Shown here in pieces: positions 26,501-33,364 of a stretch of DNA of 64,000 nt. Below the pieces are notes generated by a model. That model saw nothing but the letters and a program-made list of their open reading frames with translations, was not told the origin of the DNA and ran no database searches. This DNA is from Streptomyces caeruleatus (GTDB lineage: Bacteria > Actinomycetota > Actinomycetes > Streptomycetales > Streptomycetaceae): NCBI RefSeq assembly GCF_001514235.1, contig NZ_KQ948926.1:365836-429835 (forward strand), given 5' to 3'. The position numbers and the translations under genes were made by a program. The stretch's first letter is position 1. Every line of letters begins with the position of its first letter.

Positions 26501-27517
26501 GCTGTGGCCGTCCTCGGAACAGGGCTTGTAGCGACGCTCGATGTAGCCCGGGTCGTAGGAGAAGCCCTCGCCGATCCAGGAGCCCTGGTTGTTGGTGGCC
26601 GAGGTGCGGCCGTCCGCCGACTGGGAGGAGTAGCCCAGGCCCACGGTGGGGACCTGACCGCCCGGGGTCGGGACGGAGCGCAGCGGGTAGTCCCAGTTGA
26701 ACCCGCCGGAGGAGGTGGCGACGCTCCAGCTGGCCGACGGGGACAGAGCGGTCGCCTTGTAGGTGCCCTGAGCACTGGACGGACCCGCCGCCACCGCCAG
26801 GAGCGAGGTCGACTCGCCCGCCATCGTGGAGACCCCCTCGGCGGAAGCCGGGGCGGCGGTCACGTCGGCCGAGACGGTGCCCGCCCGTACGTCGTTCACC
26901 GTGGGCAGCACCTTCGGCTGCTGCGGGCACCTCCTGCTGCCGGGGGTCGCGTACGCGGCGCACGCGGGCAGCTGGACCAGGCGCAGCCGGGAGGCGTAGG
27001 AGCCGCCGTAGCCCTCAGCGAAGTCGGAGTAGTCGACGGTCAGGCGCACCTTGGCGGCCTTGTTGCCGTCGTCGGCCCGCTCAACACCGAGCAGGACTCC
27101 GGCGCCGAGCTTCGCGGCACGGGCCGGGTCGAGAACGTCGACCTGCACCTCGGATGGCGCTGACTTCGCAGCCTTGGCGTTCCTGGGCTTCAGCACCTTC
27201 ACCGGCAGACCGCCCGCTTCCGCGGTGGCCCCCAGCTTCACCTCTGTGCTGCCCTGCTTGGGCCAGGCCGCCCTGTCGAGGCCCTTGACCGCGGCCTCGC
27301 GGGCCGGGTCCGAGGGGCGGGGCTTGGACTTGGCGTCGCGTCTCTTGACGGGATCGCCGTCGTCCTGGACGCCGGGGCTGCTGGTGCGGCCCCGGGCGCC
27401 GTCGTCGAGCACCACTGCCTGGACGGTCGACGCGGACAGTGCGAGGGAAAGCCCTATCACTGTCGCGACGACCGCCTGTCTCGGCATGCGGCGGCTCAGT
27501 GAGCGGCCACGAAACAT
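20558..27517 (-). CDS. Secreted RHS-repeat polymorphic toxin with HINT and C-terminal deaminase-like domain
   Basis: A 2319-residue protein starting at ATG 27517 with AAGGGA upstream. It has an N-terminal signal peptide (hydrophobic VVATVIGLSLALSAS). The body is a long array of YD/RHS repeats (YDALGRLTSVW, YDQLGRKTEAIDPDAG) forming a toxin-enclosing shell, closed by the RHS core LGAREYDPVIGKFISIDPI. A Lys-rich helical linker follows. A polymorphic-toxin HINT peptidase spans ~2043-2188, with CHSFLPGTKVL, TTTHPFWV and a terminal VLVHNC. The last ~131 residues have a deaminase-type metal site, AHAEQNAL (H2260, E2262) and VCSETC (C2286, C2290). The cysteines are spaced Cx3C, not the usual Cx2C. 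Likely role: exported toxin, self-cleaved by HINT, that deaminates nucleic acid or nucleotides of competitors. The immunity gene overlaps its end. Confidence 0.88.
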   Translation of the reverse strand: MFRGRSLSRRMPRQAVVATVIGLSLALSASTVQAVVLDDGARGRTSSPGVQDDGDPVKRRDAKSKPRPSDPAREAAVKGLDRAAWPKQGSTEVKLGATAEAGGLPVKVLKPRNAKAAKSAPSEVQVDVLDPARAAKLGAGVLLGVERADDGNKAAKVRLTVDYSDFAEGYGGSYASRLRLVQLPACAAYATPGSRRCPQQPKVLPTVNDVRAGTVSADVTAAPASAEGVSTMAGESTSLLAVAAGPSSAQGTYKATALSPSASWSVATSSGGFNWDYPLRSVPTPGGQVPTVGLGYSSQSADGRTSATNNQGSWIGEGFSYDPGYIERRYKPCSEDGHSSSGEQCWAFQNATVMLNGSAGELVKDDVSGKWHLSSDDGSKVEKLPGATNGDEGSTTDDKGEHWKITTSDGTEYYFGLNRLPGWATGNEETNSVWTAPVFGDDSGEPCYNATFASAYCQQAWRWSLDYVKDTHGNVMSYFYERETNYYALNGKTDVNGTAYHRGGWLKRIDYGQQDGKVYAAKAPARIVFNTDERCLPTADFDCAETKRTKANAAHWPDVPVDQECKASTKCTSPVQTFWTTKRLTSIVTQMRKDATNYQDVDAWSLTHLFTDNGDDSKTLWLSKIEHEGRAGTAVKLPSVDLFGEQLANRVDAIGDNIAPFHRFRLSMVLSETGAQLDVNYAPTDCTKATLPQPGESTKRCYPVKWAPPGNLEPITDWFHKYVVAAVIETDRTGGSDGMVTRYDYQGDAAWRKAKPDGITDAKYLTWGGWQGYGKATVTSGTADKQTTRIDYTFMQGMNGDANPAGGTRSVTVKDSTGATYDDDEEFTGHQLEAATYDGAKLVSKTIATPFRHYTATQTRSWGTTRAAIVRAQTGRGFQLKSDGTWRETKSTTAYDTAKGGRVTQVDDLGDVSTAKDDSCTRTWYADNTTQNILSLPSRSESVAVKCSVTPDYKTQVLADERTSYDGGAYDVAPTKGDATKTERLTSHNGTTATYQITGATTYDTYGRPLSQKDAKQYGTTDETKTAYTETNGLLAKTTVTNALGHVTTTDYAPAWGMSAGQTDPNGKRTDLAYDALGRLTSVWLADRAKTQTPSIKYSYNVRKDKVTSIKTEKIENDGTYGAEYQLYDSLLRPRQIQTEGPDGTSMVADTFYNGTGNLKKTNSTYNAAGAPSDELLPVSNSQVGAQNLLEYDGLGRTTAQIFAVSGAEQWRTTTTYDGELTHVDPPAGGVPTTTVTDVQGNVSELRHYRGSAPGAGVPNDSTKYTYNTRGLLETVTDAKGNVWRYKYDQLGRKTEAIDPDAGTSRTEYDELDRPVASYDGRNKKISSVYDKLGRVATTWQGEPTTGTKLTETKYDKAGWLGQAYGFLSYVSPTEYFATAVQSMDEFYRPLKTAYQVPASQNSLAGTYVFSTTYNRDGTVQSTGLPAIGDLPAEALTYTYDALQRPKTMTGSTSYVTNTVYSRTSQLQQLELYSGSGKKVWQTFDYETGTDRLTRSVVDVYGATAPAKDSQYSYDQAGNVLSIADTANTSSPDMQCFAYDSRQRLAEAWTPAATATTAGGTGTRGTTTPVDGTGPTACNTAPGSSSLGGPAPYWKSYVTDALGNRTAETLHDTGLDTAKNTTRSYEYGTAGALGDGPHQLTKVTENTPTGEKQSTYEYDDAGNTTKRTIGGDAQSLTWTDTGKVNEVTEANGSKTSYLYDGSGNRLVRKDPTGTTVYLPGTELKLSADGTKKEATRYYDFAGQTVAVRTAAKLSYVAADHHGTGEVAIDATTGAISQRRFDPYGVDRGEKTGSWPGEKGYVGGTIDASTGLTHLGAREYDPVIGKFISIDPIIDYTQPQQINGYAYATNSPVTNADPSGLKNVACEDPRIECYGGQPVTSSTPDPAVVQAQSEHNEAAANLSGAQQQQASAKQRIKSAGKALVKIARDILGVDAALDCISSGDVGACGETVLNIAGSFAGGLAGKILAKYGAPWNWAKGFQLAKRVTNLVGDLIGGAKDLWNATKAVANASAGLSKAADKLADARKKAAAALKKKKKTEEPQCHSFLPGTKVLLAGGGTKPIEKVKLGDKVVTTDPKTGKATVRQVAGTIVTEDDKHFSDLTVTSPSGQKQALIATTTHPFWVESEQAWIKAGDLKPGMKLHTPSGDTAEVTANRHFDKRQRTHDLTVTGIHAYYVLAGTTPVLVHNCSIAQGLANRASEIHGQAGSDIAMNKSTVAVVSAETPRGVVHVVAGSGRGLNRAQKAMLSGVEVPARNIPGAHAEQNALLFINEMGWSPIAGGASRSVCSETCAPLIRASGGRITGRAYGNESGTQVRTFEW

Positions 27518-27581
27518 GCGGTCGGTTCCCTTCGGAGGAGAACGTCATGGATTGGAGGAGGAAAGGAGGTGGGGGGGACGG

Positions 27582-27611
27582 GTGTGCCGGGTCCCTGAGG
27601 GCCCGGCACAC
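27582..27611 (-). terminator. Terminator between the LamG and RHS genes
   Basis: A 10-bp stem (GTGTGCCGGG with CCCGGCACAC), extended inside by CCC/GGG. It lies 20 nt after the LamG stop and 65 nt before the RHS start, so the two genes are probably transcribed separately. Confidence 0.75.
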
Positions 27612-27630
27612 TCCAGGAAGTGACGGTCTG

Positions 27631-30600
27631 TCACATGTCTGGAACGGCCGTCAGCGCGGCCATCTGCTGTACCGCGATCCGGTCGGCGGCCCCGCTGTAG
27701 ACGCGGACCTCGTCGAGTGCACCGGCGAAGTACTCGCCCGCCCCGCGCAGCGAACGGCCCACCTGGAGCCCGCCGGTGGCGGACCACAGAGTGTCGTTCT
27801 TGCCGTAGGCACCGGCTACGAGCTGGCCCTGGACGTACAGGCGGATGGAGTTGGCGACGGCGTCGTAGACGACCGCGAGGTGCTGGCCGGAGCCGCCGGT
27901 GTTCGCCAGTTCCTGGTTGTCGGTGAAGGTGACGATCTCGGCGGTCGCCGAGTCGGTCTTCGCCACGGCCAGCTCCCATTGCTTGGTGGCGGCCTGGTAG
28001 CGGACTTGGACGCGGTTGGCGTTGGCGCCCGGCAGGGACAGCACCGTCTGTGACTTGACCGGGTCCAGCGAGGTGAGCTGGGCGCGGGCGGAGATGGTGA
28101 AGCTGCTGTTGCCGGTGACCGGGGCGGTCGCGGTGGACGCGTAGTCCCCGTCGCCGTCCAGGAGCAGGTGGCCGTCGCCGACCAGGGCGGCGTTGTCGAA
28201 CACGTCGGCCGGGCGGTAGATGGATGCGTTGCCCGCGAGGGTCAGGGCCTGTCCACCGCCGGTTTCGGCGGAGGCCCCGTTGCTCGCATCGTCGAGCTGC
28301 CAGTAGCCCTTGCGGGTCGGCTTGACCGTCATCAAGTCCGCGACCTGGGCCGCTGGCAGTACGCGGTCGAAGACGCGGACCTCGGCCAGGTCACCCGTGA
28401 AGTGGTCGCGGTAGCCGCTCTTGGCCGTGGCGCGGCCGATCTGCAGCGGGCCGTAGGACTTCCAGGTGGAGCGGCGACCGGCGCTGCCCTTGAGGTCCTT
28501 GTTGACGTACAGCTGCAGCTGCGGGCCGCCGCTCCTCTGGGCGTCGTACACGCCGGTCAGCAGCACCCACTGGTCCTTGACCACGGACACTCCGGTGGAG
28601 ACGGCCTTCCACTCGCCGAGCGAGTCGACGTCGTTGACCGGGACGGCGAACTTCCAGGTCTGCGCGGACGCGTCGTAGCCCAGGGTGAAGCCGGGCTCGC
28701 CCGTGCCGTCCTGGCTGATCACCGTCATGTTCCGGTCCAGCGCGGTGGGCCGCACCCAGGCGCTCACGCTGAAGTTCTTGGACGTGTCGAGCACTGTCTC
28801 GCTGGTGTCCAGCCAGGCGTCGGCGGTGCCGTCGAAGCGGGCCGCCCTGTCGGCCTTGCCGCCGGGACCGTCCACCTCGAAGGTGACGGCGGGGCCGGCC
28901 GTGGCCGAGAACTTCTCGCTCTCGTCGTGCGCCTCGGTATTGACGGCCTTGTCGGCGAGGTTCCACTGGGCGCGGACCGGCGTGCCCTCGCTGACCAGGA
29001 AGTGGTAGGGGGTCCTGCCGGTGCGGTTGGCCCTGTCCACGGCGATCACCTCGAGCACATGCCGCCCGGACCAGGTCGGCATCCACTGGAGGGAGACCGA
29101 ACCGCCCGGAGTGCTCGGCGGGAGGTCCTTCAGCGCGGCGCCATCGAAGGAGTACTGGTAGTTGACGACGTCGGTGTCCAGGATGGAGTCATTCGGGTTG
29201 GGCCAGAAGGTGAAGGTTCCGTAGGTGCCCACGCCATCGTGGTAGGTGGTGTCCGACGGGTACTCCTTGGAGTGCACCAACGGCTTGCCCGGAGAAGTCT
29301 TGTCGTAGGTGAACTCACAGCGCTGGGCGGAGTCGCCCTCCCAGCTCCATGGGCCGGAGCCATCACCGTCGTCGGCCCGTGCACTCCAGTAGATAACCGT
29401 GTTCTCCGGGATCACCGAGCGGACGGTGTGGTCGAACCTGGTACTGGTGGTCGGCGACAGCGCATCCTCAGTCACGTAGGTGTAGGACTGGGCTGTGTTC
29501 GTCTTGGGGTCGGTCCACTCCACCTTGAACTCGACCTTGACCTTGTCCGTCTGGCCGTTTCCGTGGTCGGGGTCGCTGGCGATGGCCTGCAGCTTCGGCG
29601 GCTCGTCGACGTACGCGCGGTCCGAACCCCAACGGCACCGGCCACCAGGGTCGGTGTACATGTCCGACGTCTTGATCTGCCGCGGCAGGTTGTTGTACTT
29701 GATCGACAGGTAGGCGTTGCCGCAGATCTGCTTCCACTCGGCGAACCTGCTCTCGTCGGCGGCGCGCAAGCCCAGCGTCATGGCGTTCCAGTCGCCTGCG
29801 GCGGCCGACTTGATCTCGTTGGTCAGCTCGCCGCTCTCGCCGCTCTCGAAGTGCAGGTTGGCCTGGCTGGAGCAGGATGTCGGGGAGATCGCCTTGTCTA
29901 CGGTCTGCAGGTGGTCCACCCAGTCGTCCGAGGTGTTGGACCAGTTGCTGGACGAGGTCAGCGAGTAGTCCTTGCCGCCGACTCGGTACAGCCGGATGGG
30001 CTCGGCGGTCGGAGTGGCACTGTAGATGTGCTCCACCCGGGCGGAGAAGGTCGCCTCGATGATCTGCTTCCCCTTGTAGAAGGAGAGCGGCATCGTGAAC
30101 ATCGTGCGGCGCACGCCGACGCCGTTGCAGGAGACCGGGTTGTAGTCGGTGGGGCACTTGCCGACGCCCGCACTGCCCGAGTACTTCCAGTCCTGCTCGG
30201 TGGGCATCCCGGACATGATGCCGGTCCAGGAGGTGCGCGAGGTGGTGCGCTGGATCGGGTCGATGACGACCGGGAAGACAGTGTCCTCGCCCTTGAGGAG
30301 CTTCTGGTCGGGGACCAGGCTCAGCTTGTCCTTGGCCACCTCGACGCCGAGCTCGGCGACACGTCCGCCGCCGCCCGGGCCTTCGAGGGCGGGCTCGGCG
30401 GCCGTGTCGGCCTGCGGGCCGGGCGCCGCGCTTTCCTCAGCACCGGCCGTGGCGGAGCTCAGGGCCTTTGCCACGGCCTTGGGGCCCTGCTGGCGGGCGG
30501 CGGCCTCGGTCACGGCGGCCGAGTCCCACATCGCGGGTTCCCCCGCCTGGAAGACGGCGCCGCCGACCACGGCGTCCTCGGCGACGATCGCCCCGGCGGC

Positions 30601-31278
30601 GTCCTCAGAGACCTTCAGGCCGTCGGTGGCCATGCCCAGGTCGATCCTGTCCAGCCGCGGGTCGGCCGCCGCCTCGGGCGACTTGACGACCAGCAGATGA
30701 CCGAATCCGTCGGCCTCGGCGCGGACGGTGAGGTCCACACCGGGCAGGGCATCGACGTAGGTGGCGGTGTCGCCCTCGACGCTCGGCGCGGGCAGCTTGC
30801 CGTACGGCCAGGTCAGGGCGAACTCCCGGCCTGCCCGCTGCATCGTCACGAACGGCTTGCCTGCCTGCCCGGCAGAAAAGTTCAGGCCGACGGTGGCGGC
30901 CTTCGGCCCCCAGCTGCCGTCTGACCGCCTCACCAGCGTCGCGTCGATGTCGACCCACTTGCCGTCCCGGACCGTGCGGACGGGCTCGGTGTACTCACGG
31001 GCCGTGAAGCTGCCGTCGGGCTCGGCGAAAATCTCCCGGTGCTCGGTGCGCAGCCCGACGACCTCGGTCTTCTTGCCGCTCTCCTGCGCGACGGCGAGAG
31101 CTTGCTGCTCGGTCTGCATCGGCTGGTCGGCGGCCACCGGCGCTTGGTCCTGCGCCGGGCTGCCACCGCCGCCCGGAAGGACCGCCGCGCCGGCTACCAC
31201 CGCGCCGGTGACGGCCGCCGCCACGGCGGCACGAAGCACCATGCCCCGCCGTATCGGTCTGTGTCTGTCTGCGGACAC
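27631..31278 (-). CDS. Large secreted protein with two C-terminal LamG domains
   Basis: I prefer the GTG at 31278 (1215 residues), preceded by GGAG at 9-nt spacing; an in-frame start at 31302 adds 8 residues. A signal peptide (basic start, then a long Ala/Val-rich stretch) leads into a beta-rich N-terminal region. A DNRLR-free central region with fibronectin-like strands follows. Two LamG / concanavalin-like domains occupy roughly residues 800-970 and 1010-1200, each with the pattern FSVSAWVRPT / FTISARAQL, then a WxHLAV-type strand (GQHLAVVYD). Such proteins sit next to RHS toxins in Streptomyces and probably form the cell-surface or extracellular part of the toxin locus. Confidence 0.85.
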   Translation of the reverse strand: MSADRHRPIRRGMVLRAAVAAAVTGAVVAGAAVLPGGGGSPAQDQAPVAADQPMQTEQQALAVAQESGKKTEVVGLRTEHREIFAEPDGSFTAREYTEPVRTVRDGKWVDIDATLVRRSDGSWGPKAATVGLNFSAGQAGKPFVTMQRAGREFALTWPYGKLPAPSVEGDTATYVDALPGVDLTVRAEADGFGHLLVVKSPEAAADPRLDRIDLGMATDGLKVSEDAAGAIVAEDAVVGGAVFQAGEPAMWDSAAVTEAAARQQGPKAVAKALSSATAGAEESAAPGPQADTAAEPALEGPGGGGRVAELGVEVAKDKLSLVPDQKLLKGEDTVFPVVIDPIQRTTSRTSWTGIMSGMPTEQDWKYSGSAGVGKCPTDYNPVSCNGVGVRRTMFTMPLSFYKGKQIIEATFSARVEHIYSATPTAEPIRLYRVGGKDYSLTSSSNWSNTSDDWVDHLQTVDKAISPTSCSSQANLHFESGESGELTNEIKSAAAGDWNAMTLGLRAADESRFAEWKQICGNAYLSIKYNNLPRQIKTSDMYTDPGGRCRWGSDRAYVDEPPKLQAIASDPDHGNGQTDKVKVEFKVEWTDPKTNTAQSYTYVTEDALSPTTSTRFDHTVRSVIPENTVIYWSARADDGDGSGPWSWEGDSAQRCEFTYDKTSPGKPLVHSKEYPSDTTYHDGVGTYGTFTFWPNPNDSILDTDVVNYQYSFDGAALKDLPPSTPGGSVSLQWMPTWSGRHVLEVIAVDRANRTGRTPYHFLVSEGTPVRAQWNLADKAVNTEAHDESEKFSATAGPAVTFEVDGPGGKADRAARFDGTADAWLDTSETVLDTSKNFSVSAWVRPTALDRNMTVISQDGTGEPGFTLGYDASAQTWKFAVPVNDVDSLGEWKAVSTGVSVVKDQWVLLTGVYDAQRSGGPQLQLYVNKDLKGSAGRRSTWKSYGPLQIGRATAKSGYRDHFTGDLAEVRVFDRVLPAAQVADLMTVKPTRKGYWQLDDASNGASAETGGGQALTLAGNASIYRPADVFDNAALVGDGHLLLDGDGDYASTATAPVTGNSSFTISARAQLTSLDPVKSQTVLSLPGANANRVQVRYQAATKQWELAVAKTDSATAEIVTFTDNQELANTGGSGQHLAVVYDAVANSIRLYVQGQLVAGAYGKNDTLWSATGGLQVGRSLRGAGEYFAGALDEVRVYSGAADRIAVQQMAALTAVPDM

Positions 31279-31478
31279 GTGTCCACGCTCCAGTCGGTTC
31301 ACGTCTGTCTCAGAAGTCGATTTGCCGGAACACCTGGTCCGGCCAGTTGCCTTACGCGCTTGACGGACCTCAGCGGACCGTCGGCCGAAGGCCGCTGCCC
31401 GTGGGGGCTACCGCCTTTGCCGGGTTGCGCGTCGTCGCGGTTGTCGGATGTGCGAGTGCGGCGATCGTGGACGCGTCG

Positions 31479-33038
31479 TCAGCGGACAGTGGCACCGAAT
31501 GCGACGCCGCCGGCCGGAATACCGCCCTCACCGGGCTTGAAGGTCTGCGTCGGCGCACCGCCGGAGGCCACGTTCCACGGGAAGCCGTAGACCGCCCGTC
31601 CCTCGGCCGGGCCATAGGGCACACCCACGTACAGCAGCGACGGAGTGGCGCCCAGGGCGAGGCCGGTGAGCATGCGCGGTGCGGGTGCGGACGGAACGCC
31701 GTATCCGGGGTCGATCGAGATGTCGGAGGCACCGGGCGCACCGACCAGCGGGATGACGTGGACGCCGCCCTCATCCGGGAATTCCTCGGTCGTCTCCTCG
31801 CCGGGCACGCCGATCGCGAGCCTGGTGGTCGTGGCCGTGGAGGTCGCGTTCGGGGATGTGTTGGCGGCGGCGAGCTGTTTGCCGAAGAGGTCGCCGGACT
31901 CTGCCGCGCCGTCAACTTCCGCGGTGTTCTGACTGATCCAGGCGGTCTCGGTGAAGGTACCGCTGGCCGTGAGGCGGAAGACCTGCACGGCGCCCGCATC
32001 CACAGTCGTCAGCCCGTCCTCACCCGGAACACCGACCGCGAGCAGTGACTCGGTGGTGGAGGTGGCGCCGGAGGGCCGGTACGGGACCATGGCGAGTGCG
32101 GTGCCGAACTGGTCGCCGGCCTCCTCGTCCCCGAAGATGTCGTCCTGATCCTGGCCGAGTCCGCCGAGTGGCTTCGGGTAGCCGGAGGTCAGCGTGTGGT
32201 TGAACCAGGCCACGCCGCCGGCGAAGGTCGCGGTGCCGAGTGCCTCGCCGGGTGTGCCGACCGCGAAGTGGGTCGGGGTCGCGGCGAACGCGCTGCCGAA
32301 ACGGTCGTCCTGCTCGGCTACCCCGGGGACGGCACCGGCCGTTTCGGTGTCCTGGTCGATGCCCACGACGGTTTGCGCGGTGCCGCTCACGTAGTAGAAG
32401 GAGCCCGCGTCCTCGATGGTGCCGATCGACTCACCGGGGCTGCCGATCAGCAGGTACGGCGTGCCGCCCGAGGTCTTTCCGGCCGCGACCGCGTACCCGA
32501 CCCAGTCGTCGGCCTCCGCGGTGCCGCCCAGTGGCTTGTCGCTGCCCTGGTAGATCTCCTTCACGGCCCTGCCGCCGGCGTTCAGCCCGCTCGTGGAGCC
32601 GTAGATCACCTGCACGCCTCCGGCGTCGGGCGCGGCACCGATGTCCTCGTACGGAGAACCGACCACCAGGTCGCTGCAACCGTCGAGATCGGCGTCGTAA
32701 ACAGCCAGCGCGTGGCTGTACTCGTCGCCCGCCTCGGGAACGCCCGGTATGCCGTCCGTGGCCTGCGAGAACGTGAAGGTGCCTTTACCGCCGCCATAGA
32801 CGACGTGCACCACTCCCGCCTTCTGCACGCCGTCGACGCTTGCCTCCGGGTCGGCGATCGCCGTATCCCGGACGCCGTCCCCGTTGAAGTCCGAATCGGT
32901 CCCCGCCGGACACGCGACGGCCGCTGCTGCGGGTGTACCGCCGGATCCGACCCCCAAGGTCAGCAGTGCCCCTGCCAGAACAGTGACAGCACTGCGACGC
33001 CACGCTTTCCCCACCCTTGACACAAACACCCCGTACAT
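31479..33038 (-). CDS. Secreted FG-GAP / integrin-alpha-like repeat protein
   Basis: A 519-residue exported protein. The N-terminal ~40 residues are a signal peptide (RRSAVTVLAGALLTLGVG, then Ala-Ala-Ala-Val). The rest is a beta-propeller of FG-GAP repeats: DFNGDGVRDTAIADPEA, DADLDGCSDLVVGSPYED, and later GDQFGTALA and GDLFGKQLA blades. These blades bind calcium in the family. The ATG at 33038 has no purine-rich ribosome site; an in-frame GTG 9 nt downstream could be the start. It is the first gene of the toxin locus on this strand, with 200 nt to the LamG gene. Confidence 0.82.
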   Translation of the reverse strand: MYGVFVSRVGKAWRRSAVTVLAGALLTLGVGSGGTPAAAAVACPAGTDSDFNGDGVRDTAIADPEASVDGVQKAGVVHVVYGGGKGTFTFSQATDGIPGVPEAGDEYSHALAVYDADLDGCSDLVVGSPYEDIGAAPDAGGVQVIYGSTSGLNAGGRAVKEIYQGSDKPLGGTAEADDWVGYAVAAGKTSGGTPYLLIGSPGESIGTIEDAGSFYYVSGTAQTVVGIDQDTETAGAVPGVAEQDDRFGSAFAATPTHFAVGTPGEALGTATFAGGVAWFNHTLTSGYPKPLGGLGQDQDDIFGDEEAGDQFGTALAMVPYRPSGATSTTESLLAVGVPGEDGLTTVDAGAVQVFRLTASGTFTETAWISQNTAEVDGAAESGDLFGKQLAAANTSPNATSTATTTRLAIGVPGEETTEEFPDEGGVHVIPLVGAPGASDISIDPGYGVPSAPAPRMLTGLALGATPSLLYVGVPYGPAEGRAVYGFPWNVASGGAPTQTFKPGEGGIPAGGVAFGATVR

Positions 33039-33364
33039 AAAGAGGAGCTAAAGAAAGTCAAGAGATCATCGCTTCACATGAAGTGCACATGCAATACACG
33101 CCCGGCCACTCGGCAATATGACAAAGATCACAGCAGATGCATATATCGCCCATATGGCTTCACATAGGCGAATCGCTCGCCAAGTCAGCTGCTCCGAACT
33201 CGACGCAAGGCCCCCCTTCGCCGGGAGGTCACCCCACGGTCGCAGGAAGGTCATGCTATCTTCACAGTTCTTTGTGGCATCTTCCCCGCAAATGGCCCAG
33301 ACCAGCCAACAGCTAAGCCATCCAGAAAACGGGGCGTGCCCCCTATTTCTTGGAGAGCGTGACG
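33039..33364. promoter_or_regulatory. Divergent AT-rich promoter region
   Basis: 326 nt between the FG-GAP gene (minus) and the glycosyltransferase gene (plus). Composition is clearly more AT-rich than the flanks, as for a strong divergent promoter region. No coding frame is evident. I cannot assign individual -10/-35 boxes with confidence. Confidence 0.5.

Noticed and set aside
24554..27163. Two long plus-strand frames opposite the RHS gene
   Set aside because: Shadow frames; the RHS repeats on the other strand are unambiguous.
28168..30924. 918-codon open frame on the plus strand
   Set aside because: Antisense to the LamG protein; composition is Gly/Arg/Val-rich with no motif.
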